Source: Dallia pectoralis
Lineage: Eukaryota > Chordata > Actinopteri > Esociformes > Umbridae
Assembly (NCBI GenBank): GCA_029465975.1
Contig: CM055754.1
Span: 9,771,929-9,835,928, forward strand
Direction: 5' to 3'
DNA: 64,000 nt
How positions within the stretch are numbered: position 1 is the stretch's first letter; every line of letters starts with the position of its first letter. This document shows, piece after piece, positions 23,423 through 38,400 of the stretch. The translations under genes were made by a program, and so were the position numbers. Under the pieces are notes generated by a model. That model made no database searches. It was not told the origin of the DNA and saw nothing but the letters and a program-made list of their open reading frames with translations.

Positions 23423-26400
23423 CTACAAAACGAAAAAAAATAACATTTTAAAAACTCATACTAAATGTATACTTACATACATTCTCTGACCTCCGACATG
23501 TTGCACTTTTTGTATTTGTTAATGGTTGTGTGATTGTTAGTACAAGGTTGTGGTTTATTTGTGGTTGCTACTAAACGCCTGCATGTCCATAATCTCTGGT
23601 TATTAATGGTTATGTGATCATTAGTACATGGTAGGGGTTGCTACTAACTGCCTGCATGTCCATAATCGCTGGTTATTAATGGTTATGTGATCATTAGTAC
23701 ACGGTAGGGGTTGGTTTGTGGTTGCTACTAACTGCCTGCATGTCCATCATATCTGGTTATGTGATCATTAGTACATGATAGGGGTTGGTTTGTGGTTGCT
23801 ACTAACTGCCTGCATGTCCATTATCTCTCTCTGGTACTTGATGATGGTGGAGTTGAGTTTCTCCTTCTCCGACTTCAGTTCCAGCTGCAGCTTTCTGTTC
23901 TCCTTCTCCTTCCTGCGCACGTCCGTGTCATTACCGCGTCGACTGCCTGCTGCGCGCACCTCCTTTCTGTTCATGATCTCTGCCAGCTTGTTCACCGCCT
24001 GAAAAACAAATAAGATAGCTGTGATTAGCTTCTATGACAACAGGCAATAAAGACATATTCCTTGATATGCAACATTATGAGTATAAGTAAATGTCTGCCT
24101 ACCTGAGTCTTCAGAGTTCTCTCAGACTGGAGCTGTTTCTCAAAGGTAAGCTTCATCTGGTTCATCTGTTGCTCGTCGTCCTGGGACGTCTGGAGTTCTG
24201 AACACATAACAATTAGAGGAATACAAAGTTACCAGAAATGTCTATCACAATTGGTGGGGAAGTGATATATTATTAACACATTAATGCACAGACAAAATAA
24301 CCAGTAGAAGCAGTAGATACAATCTCACCTTCAAGAGTCTCCTTGAGTTTGTTGTTAAGCTCCTCCTTCTCATTTGCTAGGTTGGCCACATCGCTGGTGA
24401 GGGTTCTGTTGGCCTCCTCAAGCTGAGCACAAAAAGCAAACCTAATGAGACCAACCCAATCTGATTATTTTAAGCTCCAGAAATCATTCTTAAGGCCCAG
24501 CATGTGTCATCTCAAGATTCTGGCTTGAAGACCTAGCAAAAATCCTAGTCCTGGCTATAGTTCCAACCCTAAACTAGCACACCTGATGAAGCTTACGTTT
24601 GTGATATTTATATAATCTGTTTAATACGGTGTCATCTAAATTACTAAACCGACAGCCAGAGACCAGGTTGAGTGGACTAACCAAGCTAATAGTTATGTCC
24701 TTCTCCCCCAACTCCTGCTTGTGGCGGGCCATCATCTCCTTGAGCTCCAACTCCTTCATGATCTTCTCCTTCTCCAGGTCAGAGTACTGCTCCTCAGCGA
24801 TGGAGCGAGCCAACTGTTCAGAGTCTGCCTTGGTCAGCGTGATCTCGAGTTGCGCCGCCAGAGAATCCCTGAGGGGTCACAGGTCAAACATGTCAATAAT
24901 GTAGCACTGCTTATGGGGTGGTATATGTTGTTTAAAAACAAACAAATAAAAACTAACTTCAAAAACAGCAAACAAAGCAAGAATGCTTAACCAGACCTGA
25001 GAAGCCCATTCACTACTTGATCAATCCGCAGATCAGCATGACTGGAGTTGTAGACGAGATCATCAGAAAACGGCACAGAATCAAGCCACTTCTTTGTACT
25101 CACCTCTCCTCCTGTAACTCTTGAAGTGATTGCTGCATGTCTTTGTAGAGCTTGTTCTTCTCATCGCATTCCTCCTTCAATTCTCGCACCTGGGTCTTGT
25201 ACAACGTCTGGGCAACAGAAAACAATTAGCATCTTTAATAACCAGCTCACACTTCAAGTATGGGCATTAATGTATATGTAAGGTAAGCTAAGCTTTATAA
25301 CTGCAGCAGACTTACTGAAAAATATTGCTCTGCCTCTAACTGGTCCTGAAGTTCCTTCATTTGGCCATCAGAGTCCTGCCTTTCTCTGTGGAGTGCAGAA
25401 TAAACACTAGGAGATGTTTCCTAAACCAACCAGGACTAACACAAACATTAAAAAGGAAAAAATAATAATGTTGACTGACTTGCGCAACTCTTGGTTCTGC
25501 TTCTCCAGGCTGCGTTTGATTTCCAGCAGGTGATTGGCTTCCTGTTTCAGCTGCTTCTCAGAGGTCTTTAGGCTGTTGAGCTGCTGGTTCTGGGCCTTCA
25601 GGTCGTTCTGGGTCAGAATGCGCTTCTGAGTCTCCTGCTCATTCTTCAAGGTCATGTTCTTAACCTCCTCGGTAAGCCTCTCTTTATGCCTGCGGAGCTC
25701 GTCGAGTTTCTGTAGCGACTGCTTGTAGTCGCAGTCAAGCATGCTACTGTGTTTCTCCAGTTCCAGCATTCGGTTCTCCACACGCAGCTTGGACGCCCGC
25801 TCTTCCTGCATCTTCTGCTCCAGATCTGGGGGTCAAATTATTTACTTTACTGGATTTGACTCTGTGTTCCAAAAGAAAGTAACTTGACTGAAGCGTGATT
25901 CATGTCCATCCCCATACCTAAGAACCCAGGAAGGGTCTTACCCTTCATGGCCTCTGACTTGGCGCCTTCAATCGACTCTATCTTGCTTTTGTCAGCGAGC
26001 CGTGCCTTGGTGGCTTTGTGCGATGCCTCCTCCTGCTCCAGCCCCTGTTGCAACACCTTCAGCTTGTAGGTCATGTCAATCTCCTTGTTATTCTTCTCCT
26101 ACAGGTTTGAAAACAAAAGTTAGCAGACAGAGAGACCAATCGAGCGATAGTAAATGGAGAATAACATATATAGTCAAATTAATCACGGTAGCCACCAGTG
26201 TGGGAATAGGAATACCTTCTCCAGATCAGTAAGTTTCTCCTGTAGTTGTCTCTTCTCCATTTCGGCTTTGGTGAGAGTTTGTCTCACTTTCCGAACCTCC
26301 TCTTCCAGCCCGGATATTCGCCCTACAGATCAAATTTCACCAAAGGCCCAATTATGCAAAGCAAGACTGACTTTTGGCACGGACGCACAACCAAAATCCC

Positions 26401-29400
26401 CACTCACCCTGCATGTCTGCAATGGTCTCAGAGCCCTGGCTGTGCTCCCTCCTCTCCGACTCCAGTGCTGCCTGCAGCCCGATGCACTCCTTCTCCAGGG
26501 TGAGCTTTGAGCACTCCAGGAGGCAGCACTTGTCCTGCAGCTCTCTGCCTCCAGCCTCCATAGCCTGCAGCTGCTTGTTTGCCTCCGTCTGGGCCTTCCT
26601 CAACCTTGTGGCTGCCTCTTGCTCTGAACGTAGCAGAGCATTGGCCTCCTCCAGCTGGGAAAATATGAAGAACGTATTGTAGAACATGTGTCGAACAGCT
26701 AAAGTTGCTTCGTAATGTGCTTTCCAATCACGGACCTAAACCGACATGACATTGCCATAAGTACCATTGCCGATAGAGACAAGCAAGATAAACATAAACG
26801 CACACAAGCTACTGTAAGTTTTATTTTTGTAGCTTAAACACTTACAAGAGATGCAGTAATATTAGTTGTTTGTTCAACATTTTCGGGGGATCCTTGCATA
26901 ACAATGGCTATATGATTTTCCAATTTATTATGACCCTATTCCTTTTTTAGGAAATATTACCATATACACACAGACAAGTTATTTCACCCGGAAGAAAAAA
27001 CACACACACCTGTCTTTGTAAGTGAATATTCTTTTCATTGGATATGTGCGAGTTCTGATTTCTTTTCTTCATATCGTCAAGCTGGTCTCGTAGGCTGTTG
27101 ACTGCAGATCACATCGCAAGTTAAATATGCATATTATGTATACAATGAGTGTGTTTGTGAGTGTTCAGCTGGCTGTCCCACCTTCATTCTCCAAACAGCG
27201 TTTCCTGTCGGCCTCACTTTCAGCCTTGCGGTGGCTCTCCGCGGTCTTGTGCTGTAGTAGAGCTTTCTCCCTTTCCAGCTGCCTCATACTCGACTCCAGA
27301 GCCTTCCTGCTACTCATCTGTAAACACATCAGCACAAGGTCAGTTTTCATAACTAATATCATTTTTTTGCTGTTGTATAATATTTTGCCATTGTTGTTAA
27401 CGCCTCACCTCTTCATCAAGTTCTTTGGCAATTTTCTCTAAACGACTGGTGGCATTTCTAAAGGAGCATAATAGAGGAGTCTGTTTCATTTTCAAAAATC
27501 CCACAAAAAAAACTAACTCAAATAGCGCATGATGGATGTCGGATGTCAGAAGCAATAGTATGAGGTCAAAGTATGTCCAGGTTTACCTGTGCTTGTGCTC
27601 CAGCTCATCTTTGGTCTGCATCTCATTATTGAGCTGCTCTTCTAGCTGGTGAAGTTTCTTCTGTAGTTTGGCCGACTAAGGAAGAATGAATACAAATATA
27701 ATCTAGAATAATATAGCTAACAGAGTGCTGAAACTGGTCATTTGAGGTACAATTAAAATAAGTTATATATAAAATGACATTCAGGTAAACAAAAAACACT
27801 TACCACCACACCATCCTGCAACAGAGAACAACATAGAATTATGAACAATTTCAGTCAGGATTAGATTAATCAGCTGGCCAGATTTCACAGGATAAGCCTT
27901 TTGTTTAGCTACTGGAGAAAAGCCTTTTAAGTGCTTAAGCATCATTAAAAACTTGACAGATTCCTTTTAAATACGCATTAGCTCATCTTAAGGCATCACA
28001 TTGTTTTAACCTGTTATAACAGTAATTTAAGTTTTACGTTTTACATTTAAGATTAATATTCACAAAACAGAATTAAATTGTAGTACCCACCTCTCCTTTT
28101 AAGGCAGTTGAGTTTACAGTTGCAACAGTAGAGTTATTTACGTTGCTTAGTAACCTGGAGAAAATGAAATTGGTCTTTTATCATGAAAACTTACTCATAC
28201 ACAAATAAAAGAACAGTGCACCCAAAAAAATTGTTAGAGATTACCAAAAACTGTAAAAATAAAGCAATGTTTGGCCACATATATACCAATGACAACATTT
28301 ACCAATGACAACATATATTAACCTTAACATTAGATTAGGTTCATATATTTTTATCTCAACAATTTAAATTTTGAGCTCATGTCTTACTGGTCCTCCTTGA
28401 AGTATGTAAATCCAACAAAGGGAAGCTGGTTGCCTACAAAGGCTTTAGGGGTAGGAAAGGTTTCCACGTCTCCCTTGTCATCTTCTATCTCATCAAAGTT
28501 ACTAGTGTCAATGTCACTGCTCAACTCCGGAACCACAGGAGCGGCCGCTGAACAATAGCAAGAGAGAAGAGGTAAATAAATACATACATATTGAATATTT
28601 GTACATTTTGACTGAAGGCAAGGCACATACTGTTTCTGATGCTGTCGAAGTTCCATTGGTCATTCTTGAAAAAGGGGTGTCGTTTAATTTCCTCCACCCC
28701 GTTGCGGCCCAGTCGCACATCCCTACACATCATATAACGTGTAAGTGGTCAGAAAAGAGACTCATATGTCAATATCTGTTGGTTTATTAGCACTAATTGT
28801 ACATTTAAACCCCCCATTTCTGTTACCGGTCTGTCAGGAAGGCACAAATTAAGTTTTTGGCATCTTTGGAAATTTCAACATCATCTGGAAAGTTAAGGGA
28901 ATTTTTGTGGTCCATGATCTTGCTGTATGTTCCAACAAGGGAGTCTGCATAAAAAGGTGTATCACCTAATGGGGAAATAACAGAAGTAGCACATTACAAT
29001 ATTTTATATGCAGACTTTACATAACAGTTTCAAATAAAACATTCAGTACAACTTTTTATTTGAATCCATAAAAGGCAGAAACATAAAATAACAAGGAATA
29101 ATATGACTCACCGACCAGCATCTCAAAGATAAAGACACCTACAGACCACCAGTCACACTCCCGTCCGTAGTAACCATCTCCACCCTGTGACTTGAGAACC
29201 TCAGGCGAGATGTAGTCTGGAGTGCCAACCGCTGTGTCACAGTGCACCATGCCAGTCTGCAAGCAGTCAACCAGACAACCCTTAAGCTAGTTACATTTTT
29301 CCAAGCAAACACACGTATGAATCATCCAGTCTGTTTTCAAAAGCACAGAGAGATACTGAATGAAATGCAGCTGAAAGTATGTAATGCTAGCCAGATAAAT

Positions 29401-32400
29401 GGGGAAAATTGAATCCTCACAGAGTCCATCTTCATGCAGGTTCCAAAGTCAGCCAGTTTGAGGTGTCCGTGGCGGTCCAGAAGCATGTTGTCAGGCTTGA
29501 CATCACGATGGATGAAGCCCAAGGAGTGGATGGCGTCTAGTGCCATGACCACCTCAGCTGTGTAGAAGCGGGCCCACTTCTCAGGCACATCATAGGTACT
29601 GGTGAGGTTCACCAGGTCCCCTCCAGGCATGTACTCCATCACCATGTACAGGTAGCGATCGTCTTGAAAGGCACAGCACAACTAGACAGGGTGAAGAAAA
29701 ACGCAATGTAATGTTTTCTGGTTAAATATGAATTGTGCACATACGATTTAAGATGCCAGATGTTTTTATTTGGTATCTACAGTGTTTGTGCCTTACTTGT
29801 ACTACCCAGGGACTGTTGGCAAAAGCCATAATATCCCTCTCCTCCCAAAAAAAGGCTGAGTCTGAGCGTTTAATCATCTCAAACTTGCTCAGCAGTTTCA
29901 TGGCATACACCTTCTGAGAAGCTTTGTGTCGAACCTGGGGGACAAAAATAAATTAAGAGAACAAAACAAAGTAATATAGACAAGAATGAGTTTCAAAAGT
30001 GCAATGAAAAGTCGGAATGTTAAAGGGACACATCACTGCTGCTCTATTTTCCTATACATTTCTGTTAATATGATATTTTCATGTGTCATCAAAATTTAGT
30101 CAATGCAATTTAGCTTTTCACTGGTGCAACCGGCCATCTAAATGTTCTGGTTGCAAGCAAACAACAATAATCATGAATCAATTTTATAAAATATCTTTAA
30201 TGATCAGAAGCAGTTATTGTTTCACAATCTCAAAATGACTACCCCGACCCAATATTGAAATCCTGTTTTTGAGGCCGGGGACAGAGACCCCATCCGTTGC
30301 TAATCTTTTTCAAGCCAGACAAAATTGGTTAACGTGTAATTCCCACAATGCTGTGGTCAATAGGAACATCGTTGAGACAAGGTCAACCATACTGACCGCC
30401 ATTAATTTAGATTGAGCAACCAGCTAAACAAGTCACAAGAACTGCTATATAACTGTTCAGTTTTACATCATGCAGCAGACTCAATCAACCAATGATGACA
30501 TCATATAAAAATACAGAGAACAATGAATCTCACCAGCTGAACTTCGCCAAACGCCCCTCTGCCAATCACCTTCACTCTATCAAAGTCCTCAGACTTCATT
30601 TGAAAATCCCGTATGTGCTCCATTACCTTTTCATCTGCATGGACGAGGAGTCATTTAGCAAACACGCACATTTCCACATATACATTTAAGAAATATAATA
30701 AATTATACACATTTATCAAACGTATACGTACATCTGTTTAAAAAGGTTTCTACGTTTTTGTTTTTCCTCAAGGCAGGATAGTTAAGATCTAGAACAAAGG
30801 CATTGATAGAATCCTGAAAGAAAAAAACAGAGACAAAATCAGACAAAGTGAAATGCTGTTATTTCAGGGTGTAGATATGTAAATACATCTTATTAAAACA
30901 TTTTAATTAATCCATTTAAAACAAATTTTTAAAATGCCTCCAAGTACTTGAATCTTTGCCTCAGTGTAGGACATGTGCTCAACTCTTTCACCCGCAATAG
31001 GCAGATTGACATCACAACGTCACAATGTCACAGGGCCATGTGCCTCTGTCCTTCGAACAGCTGTACTACAACTCATATACTCTATAGCTCAAAACAGGTA
31101 CCTTCTATACGGTCACAGCAAACATACTTGGTTTGGGAAGCCCCTTCGATTGTGGATCAATTGTGATAAATTAGGGCACAGGAGATGACACACGAAAGAA
31201 AAAAACATCTGATGGGACTTCTGACAAAATACTCATTTTGAGTCTGATGATAATCTGTAAAAATATATAATTAAGACTGACTGAGTAAAAAGTATGCATC
31301 TTAATGTTAATAAGAACGATTTTATTCTGCAGTGTCACAATCCATTGGGTGCTGAACAAAGTATATACACAGTGATTTTTTTTTTTTTTACACCTGCATT
31401 GTATCTACCACATCCTCGCACAGCCGTGAGGGAGATGGGGCACCCCAATAAGCTGCACACAGCTAGGAACAGACCAATGCTGAGATGCAGGTACTTTGAC
31501 ATATTGCCTAAATGTTTTGTTATTCCTCTTTAATCTAGGAACTGATAGAAATTACTTGGGGACGCAGCATCACTGGATTGTAGTTTATACCCAACTGTGT
31601 TATATGCTATGTTTTTATTGTATATTGAACAGTAACCATTGCTTGCTTGCTCCTATGACAGTAACACAGAATTTATGATAATCATTAATGTCACATCTTT
31701 CAAAATTCATAAAGTCATCTTCCTTTACAACATTTATTTCGCAGTGGTTGTTGTGCAGACTGTTCAATTCGAGTGACGGATGGAACCACCTTCATGCAGG
31801 CAGCTCTTAAATTGGACATTGTTCTACACCGCTATGAAGCGTGGAGCCTAAGCTGTGAAGTCGCACATAGCAGATTACTTTACAAGCACTGTGCCCTTTT
31901 AGTGTCGACATTTGGTGTCCAAATCGGCGGGATTCTAAATGAAAGGAGTTGCAAATGTTTCCTTTTCTCCATCATCCGCTCAACCTCCATTCTGCAGATG
32001 TCGGTGTACACTGTAAAGCATGCTACCAGCCATTATATCAACTTCCCAATAAAGAACATACCCCACACAGATTAACTATTTAACGAGGGAAAAACACATG
32101 GCTCATCTCCCTTATAACTTAACAATATAGGAAATGATCCAACTCGCCCAGCACTAAGAAGCCAATTTTGCCATCTCATGAAGTCGGTCGCTCAGTGTGC
32201 AAGTCATTTCCTCTGTTTGACAATTTTACACAGCACAGCAATCACTACTGGTTGTACAGTACTATTTGTTAACTTTTCACCCGAAATATACAACAAAATT
32301 GGTTATTGGTCACCACCATGTAATGATTTCTGAATATGAATTACTTTGGTGTTCCGGCAAGAGAATGTAAATCCCAATGCTTCAACATTAGCTTAACAAC

Positions 32401-35400
32401 ATTAGTTTAACTTACCTACAGTTAATACATTCCTCTTAAGATAACTAGGTGGTACTTCAATACAACCCAGTAAAGGGAAGTAGCATTTCAGCAAAGTCTG
32501 TCATACAAAGATGTATATTAACTACTTTTCCAAAAGGCTGAGTATTAGATGTTTAGCTAAATATAGACTGGGACCCTGATACCCTAGATTCAAGGCCAAC
32601 AGATCAGAAGTTGTAGAACAAATAAATAGGCTGTGAAGGGACTCAGGGTTTAAGCATTGTCTGAAGACATCGAGGTAATTATATATGCAACTTCGTAGAC
32701 AAGCGTTATGTTTTACAAGTGTGTTTGTGGTGAAGGTTAAACACATGGGGGCTGCAACCTACGATCTTCATTAGACATCACAAAAATATTCTGTGATCAA
32801 AACATAATTTGCTGTGAACCACCAGTTAATTGCAACGGGGCTGTTAACAGCCTCACCCTTCCTGGAAAAAAGGTGTCCTAGACAGTCTTCTTAGGTAAGA
32901 TGCAGATTCCGAAAACTCATACAGCAAGTCAGCAATGCATAACTAGACAAGCATTGGACAAGAGCCATCCATGCCCCACTCCCAGGGCAAAAACAACAGG
33001 AAATACTTTCAGTCGGAATTACATTTGAATGTAGCATTTGAGGGCAAAACCATGGGAGATTTTGAGCTCGTTTTTCAGACTACTGTGTGTCCTATATGCA
33101 TGTGCTCCGGGAAGTGTGTGCCGGCCCATGTCTAAGTATGATTTTGCCAGTGGTTATTGGGGGATGGGCAGGACTGAAACCATACACAACAGAACAAAAC
33201 ATCCACTAACACTACAGAACCACTGTACATGCAACAACTGACAGCATTTATTCATCTTCAAAAAAAATACAAAGCCATAAATAGCTGGTTTTCCAACCCA
33301 CTGATGGTATCTAATTGGTCCTCTCTAATCTATCTGAACCATAGCTGAACTACAGTGAAATAAACACTGCTTGCTAGCACAGTGTAAACCTGCCAACCCA
33401 CTGGGTTGCATGGCAACTACAAAGAAACATGATTCTGTGAGACGCAATGATATCAAGGCTTGTAACAATCTATGGCTGCAAAATTGACCAGTAAATACCT
33501 GGAATGTTGTTATCTTAATATTATATACCACAAGACAGATAGTGACCTCAAGTGATCACATTCCAATCATTATATTTGGCCTTCTGTGGCCTAGTAATGG
33601 CAAAACAAAAAAATATAGCTGTCCTATCTTTCTCATATCTAAATAATTAAATATCACATTTAAAAATCTTTAAAGCTGTAAAACAATCTCAGTTAAAAAC
33701 AAACATTTTGTGAATACAGTTAGGAAGGACATTTATTATTAACTGATTTACACACATTTATTTAACTATATCAAATGACAAAAGATATAACCGATTGCCA
33801 TCATACACTACCATCCTGCAACACAAACGCAAGACATCTGACTGGGGAAATATGAAAATATTACCACATGACATGACCAACTAGCACATTGCATTTTACC
33901 ATTATTATCCAATTGAAACCAAGTATGTTACCTGGAAACAAATTCTCATTAGTTTAGACAAAAGCAAACTCTCTTCAACGAACACCCTCACCACTCCATA
34001 ACCCAAACTCTCTCTTCCATTTCTCCGATCGCATCTTCAGTCATGTGGAACAGAAAACAACGTTCTCTGGTCTTTAAAAGGCCTGAGTAGAGAGCTAATG
34101 TTTTGATCAAATACCAGACATTTAAAAATAGTTTTGGGGAGCAGCAAAGTTGGAGCTCAAGCAGAGTGAATCCAATGCCAGGGAGAGCCAATAACTAGAA
34201 TACAGGAACAGCCAAATAGGTTGCAGTACAACATGGAGCCTAAGGAGGCAAACAGATCAGCACTGTATACAATTTAAAATGTTGGATTTTTGCCTAATGT
34301 TTGTATTTGTACTTGTTTTAGAATAGATTAGCTTAACATCAGAAAACTCCAACCTAAAAAAATGTATGTGTGGTAGACTCCAGTGGGTACAAAAAGGGGA
34401 TTAGATTGTATTGTACATAAAGCTAGTGTGATGGCTCACTGCTTTCAATAGGAATAAAAGTGGATAGAAAAATTCTACACACCCCAAATTCCAGGGTTTT
34501 GTGATGCAGGGGGGAAGGTATGCCTGCATTGAGGTGTATCAACACCACAAATGGTCTCAAGAGGGGGCAACAGACAACTCTCTTAGGAGACTAAAGGAGT
34601 TTGGCATGGCACCCTGGATCCCCTCTTAATACCATCGCTTCAACAGGGAGAGCATCCTGAGCGGCTGCATGGAGTCCTGGTATGGGAACTGGATCAGGGA
34701 TTGGTCCATTGGGCGCTCTTAGTTTATCTGAAAGCATTTGACCTGTCTGACCAACAACACTGACACACATTTCCGCTCATGAACACTCTCCCATGTAGAC
34801 ACAAACTTATGCAAATACTTATTATTAGTATCAGTCGTATGTTCCATCCTAATATATAGTGGATATAAAAAGTCAACACACCCCTTTAAAATGCCAGGTT
34901 TAAGTGTTGTAAAAAAAATTTTTTACAAAGAGCTGTCAGAACTTTTTTTACCTTTAATGTGAGCGATAATGTGAACAATTCATGTGAAAAAAGCAACTGA
35001 AATATTTTAGGGGGAAAAAGAAAAAATGTAAACCTTACAATAATCTGGTTGCATAAGTGTGCACACCTAATAACTGGGGATGAGGCTGGGTTCTAAATTA
35101 ACCAATCACATACAAACTCCTGTTAAATAGAAGTCATTACACATTTGCCATCATTTAAAGTGAGACTGATTAATCACAAATAAAGGTGTGCTGTTCCAGT
35201 AGGATTTTACGGAAATTTGCTTAGTTGCATCTCAGACCAAACGCCATGGGCCAGACTGAAGTTTGCAAAAACTAGTTTTCCAAGTTTCCCAAAAGCATGT
35301 GGGCAAATTTGTTACGGTCTGATGACACCAAAGTTGAACATTTTGGCCATAACTCCAAAAGGTATGCTTGGCACAAAAACAACACTGCACATCACTTAAA

Positions 35401-38400
35401 GAACACCATACCCACAGTGAGGCATGGTTGTGGCAGCATAATGCTTTGGGCCAGTTTTTCTTCAGCTGGAACCCAGGCCTTAGTCAGGGTGTAGAGAATT
35501 ATGAACAGTTCCAAATGCCAGGCAATTTTGGCACAACTTTCAGGCTTCCAATAGAAAGTTCACCTTTCAGCATGACAACGACGCAAAGCTCACATCCGAA
35601 TCCACAAAAGCATCTCTTCACCAGAAGATTAACGTTTTGGAATGGCCCAGCCACAGCCACAGCCCAGAACTGAACCCAATTGAACATCTGTGGGGAGATC
35701 TGAAGAGGGCTGAGCACAGGAGATGTCCTCGCAATCTGAAAGATTTCAGTTTGTTTTTAAATTGAATTGTTCACGTTAGAAGTCCCATCAAAAGTGGAAA
35801 ATGTTTTGACATGATTTATCTTTGTCTCATTTTTCATATCACAAAAACCTGCCATTTTAACAGGGGCGAGTGTTGTGGTTGTATATCCACTGTTAAGTAT
35901 GTGAGCGGGCATGTGTGCCTATAGATTGACATTGAAGTTGTCAAAATCCCCATAAAGCCTTACAGGAAAACATAAGCGTGACTTCTTGCGCCAATCAACA
36001 ATTTCTTCCATAGATTTTATGGGGATTATGACTTGACTATTTCAGTCAAGGTGGTGGTCCTATACTAATGCGGAGCTGGATTGAATGCTCTACTAGTAAT
36101 TGGAATACTTCTCCTTCCCAACCATGTCTACAGTAAAATCTGATTTTTTTCCCTCCCATTTTATTGACCCATCCTAAAATCTCACCTTGCGATCACACTC
36201 GCTCCCTGTAAGGCCGGTTAGACACTGGAAGCGTCTCGCGAGCGTGGCGTTTCTGTTGCGTCTCAGAAGCGTGGCTGCTGCGTGTATTTTTCTGTGTCCT
36301 ATACACCAGAAGCGTGTCTGACACGGCGCTGCTCCTGGGCATAGCACCGACTTCATTGATATGAATGACATTTTTCTTTACCTACTTCAGACACAGTATC
36401 ATATTGACAGATATTTTGAACTTCCAGCTTTTTAAACATGTAAAAAATTATCATGACAACATAAAGCACTGACAAATTAACCTGGTGTAAACTTCAAAAT
36501 AAAAGTCAGTAACAAATCACAAAAACTAAATTCCAGATGCAAAAATATCAAAATAAAGCTGTGGCTTTAACAACATCAGTATTGAGCTAATACAAAGTGT
36601 AATAAATATATGATATGTAAACATTTGGATTGCACTTTTTAAACAGTCTGTGAACTTCTCCAGAACATGTTTAAAATGACTAGGCTCATTAAACAGTGGA
36701 TCAAGACTTAGCATTTTATTAATATTTTGGTGCAATGCAAAAAGCACTTATACATGGAGTGTATGGCCATGTCCAGAGTCACCCTGTGATAATGCCACAG
36801 AGAGACAGAGAAGCAGCTGGTAAGTCATAAACCACCCACCCCACGATTGTCCTTGTACATCTGTTCATGCTTCTGACTAGGATAATGTTTTATGGATGGT
36901 TAAAATGTTCACTCAGCACAGCCAGAAGAGGACTGGCCACCCCGCAGCGCCTGTAGGAAAGTAACAACAGGGTTGATGCGCAGTGGCTAGGAAAGGCTCC
37001 CTAAAAGGGTCAACATTTAGAAAGGTTTCTTTCTTAAGGTTTGAGTCTTTGAGGGAGTCTTTCCGAGCCACTGTGCATCAACCCTGTTGTTGCTTGTTTT
37101 CAAGGGTTTCTGGCTGGTTTTGTAAAAAATACTTTGTGAAAACTGCTGATGTAAAAATTGCCTTTATTACTGCAAGATGTTTTTTTTCTTTTGACTATTC
37201 ATATTATCAAGCATTCTATCCATAGCATTACTAATTACAATGATACCCTGACCCTGAACACCAGCTTCCCACAGGGCTGTGTACTCAACCCACTCTTGTA
37301 CCTGATTGCACTATTCACCAATGACTGCATACCTGTACATAGCACCAATACATCATCAATTTTACAGACGACACCACAGTAGTTGGACTGATCAGGAACA
37401 ACAACAAGGCAGACTAGAGAGGTCATACCTTAACTGTATGTTACAGCAGCAGATTTGTCAGTTTAGGATAGGATGTAGACCATATAGTCTGGCGTTTGTG
37501 GGTGGAATTATGTGGGTGAAAAAACAATTGAGCCTGAATGCAGCCTGAATGTAATCGCTCACCTCCAAATAAACAGACGACAAAAGTGAAATCACAAAAT
37601 TCAGAGAAAAAAATAAAACCGCTTTACTTAGGGCCCTAAACTTCCTGCAACTATGGCCAAATGATTAGTTGTTGAAATTAGATGAAGAACATTTCTACAG
37701 GATCTGAGTCAGAAATGAACCCAATGTGTACTTTTCAAAACATAATTTCAAATGTAACTTAATATATTGAAATATTTATCAACATGCATATTTCATAGAC
37801 TGATATTCAAATGTAGATTCAGAAACATTGACAGTCTAATATTTAAGATACCTAGCATAACTAACATTTCTCCTAACTCCGACATTAACAACTAACTTTA
37901 ACCCACAGCCTACCTATACTTAGCAGCCTTCCTATCGTTAGTGTCAGCTACCTAGCTAACATTAGCAACAACAAATTGCAAATCCTAACAAACTACAGAA
38001 AATAAGGCCTTTACCAAACAAGGCATACAAAGACATTCAAGACTTCTTGTAGTAATGCTTAGCCCCTTGGCCAACATTTACAGCAAGGACTTGCACTGGA
38101 TTTGCATATTCAGTAATAAAAATGTACCTAACAACATTTTCACCATGTTAGGACTGCTTTCTGCATGGGAGCTGGGACATCCGTGGGTAACAAAGAGAAC
38201 TGAAGAGAAATAGAGGAGGAGAGGGAGAGGCTGTCTCAAGAGGTGTGCACACCACAGTTGTTTTGCAAAACTTGGCCCTGGCCACAGTCCCACCACCATA
38301 TATGGCAGTGTTTCTCCCTACTGGCACATCGCACCCAGTACTTCGAACATGTAGAGTGGTCACATTTAAAGACAAATCCGAAAGTAATTCAACGAGTCAG

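Noticed and set aside
23775..24013. Two + strand ORFs rich in Leu and Ser
   Set aside because: They are antisense to rock2a exon 25; the composition follows from the Lys/Glu-rich coiled-coil codons read in reverse.
24682..24687. A cryptic alternative acceptor at exon 23 (cttgag) that would shorten the ISL-LEEAN joint
   Set aside because: It would remove two residues and does not restore the human spacing; the cag acceptor at 24423 is stronger.
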